This document shows positions 63,937 to 64,000 of a stretch of DNA of 64,000 bases, one piece after another. Under the pieces are notes generated by a model. The model was given only the letters and a program-made list of their open reading frames with translations, did not search any database and was not told the origin of the DNA. A program made the translations under genes and the position numbers. Source of the DNA: Gordonia gummivorans (GTDB taxonomy: Bacteria > Actinomycetota > Actinomycetes > Mycobacteriales > Mycobacteriaceae); NCBI RefSeq assembly GCF_022513585.1, contig NZ_JAKWBF010000026.1, positions 20,651 to 84,650 of the forward strand, in the 5' to 3' direction. Each line of letters starts with the position of its first letter. The first letter of the stretch is position 1.

Positions 63937-64000
63937 CTGCTCTGAATGTGGATGGCTAGTTAGGCGTACGGGCCGGGTGTGGGGGGGTGGGCGCACGGGC

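Noticed and set aside
63950..64000. mraZ operator or start at the right edge
   Set aside because: Synteny suggests mraZ follows, and G-rich TGGG runs occur, but no start codon, spacing pattern or coding frame can be shown within the window.

Overview
The window is high-GC actinobacterial DNA, most likely from a mycolic-acid-containing genus close to Gordonia. The main argument is gene order: from about 3.7 kb to 63.7 kb the genes follow, with few insertions, the Mycobacterium tuberculosis block from glnA1 (Rv2220) to Rv2169c, just upstream of mraZ. Frequent GTG starts, strongly biased G/C third positions, a III2IV2-type respiratory chain (QcrCAB with a two-heme cytochrome c, CtaC/CtaE/CtaF) and genes for phosphatidylinositol mannosides, lipomannan and lipoarabinomannan (PimB', MptA, MptC) fit that group. 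The genus is inferred; no rRNA gene is present.

Layout. 0-3.6 kb: a TetR regulator (cut by the left edge) divergent from a 14-TM MFS exporter, then two small minus-strand genes. 3.7-5.5 kb: glnA with a GlnR-type operator and a divergent RDD membrane protein. 6-17 kb: DUF4191, the epimerase-lipB-lipA lipoylation cluster joined to the E2 gene sucB, leucyl aminopeptidase, a CHAP protein, gcvT, DUF2200 and ilvE. 17-25 kb: cobalamin lower-loop genes (cobS and a cobU-cobT fusion), DUF3043, glycerate kinase, an A-type Fe-S carrier, adenosine kinase and asnB. 25-33 kb: cytochrome oxidase and bc1 genes (ctaC-ctaF; ctaE-qcrC-qcrA-qcrB) with a PAP2-lipid kinase fusion between them. 33-42 kb: trpD, an Lrp-type RAM protein, a DEDD exonuclease/GIY-YIG nuclease, a small Cys-motif protein, a c-di-AMP riboswitch in front of an NlpC/P60 hydrolase, a second NlpC/P60 protein, a lipoprotein metallopeptidase and pimB'. 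43-50 kb: fadD15, two SRPBCC proteins, an ArsA-like protein, ROK glucokinase and a PlsC-type acyltransferase. 49.5-63.7 kb: an MptC mannosyltransferase fused to a Nudix hydrolase, a DEDDh exoribonuclease, aroG, pknL with its DNA-binding partner, mptA, idsA, metF, lppM, an FAD oxidoreductase, a GNAT protein, a HEPN protein and a DUF3040 protein.

How the genes work together. The window couples nitrogen assimilation (glnA, asnB), lipoate-dependent enzymes (lipA, lipB, sucB, gcvT), respiration, and envelope building and remodelling (mptA, mptC, pimB', polyprenyl synthase, acyltransferase, NlpC/P60 proteins, PknL).

The less ordinary signals are mostly outside the coding regions. There are three intergenic copies of a structured element built around a GGGGAAGAA palindrome. 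A second dispersed hairpin family has two copies. Three tandem-repeat patches occur at gene ends or between genes, including duplications that cover stop codons. A 193-nt segment that can fold into a closed multibranched RNA follows the RDD gene. Two LexA (SOS) boxes sit on promoters of a HEPN protein and of a Cho-like nuclease. Many starts have a -10 hexamer 6-8 nt upstream, as expected for leaderless mRNAs. No tRNA, rRNA, CRISPR array, transposase or prophage gene was seen.
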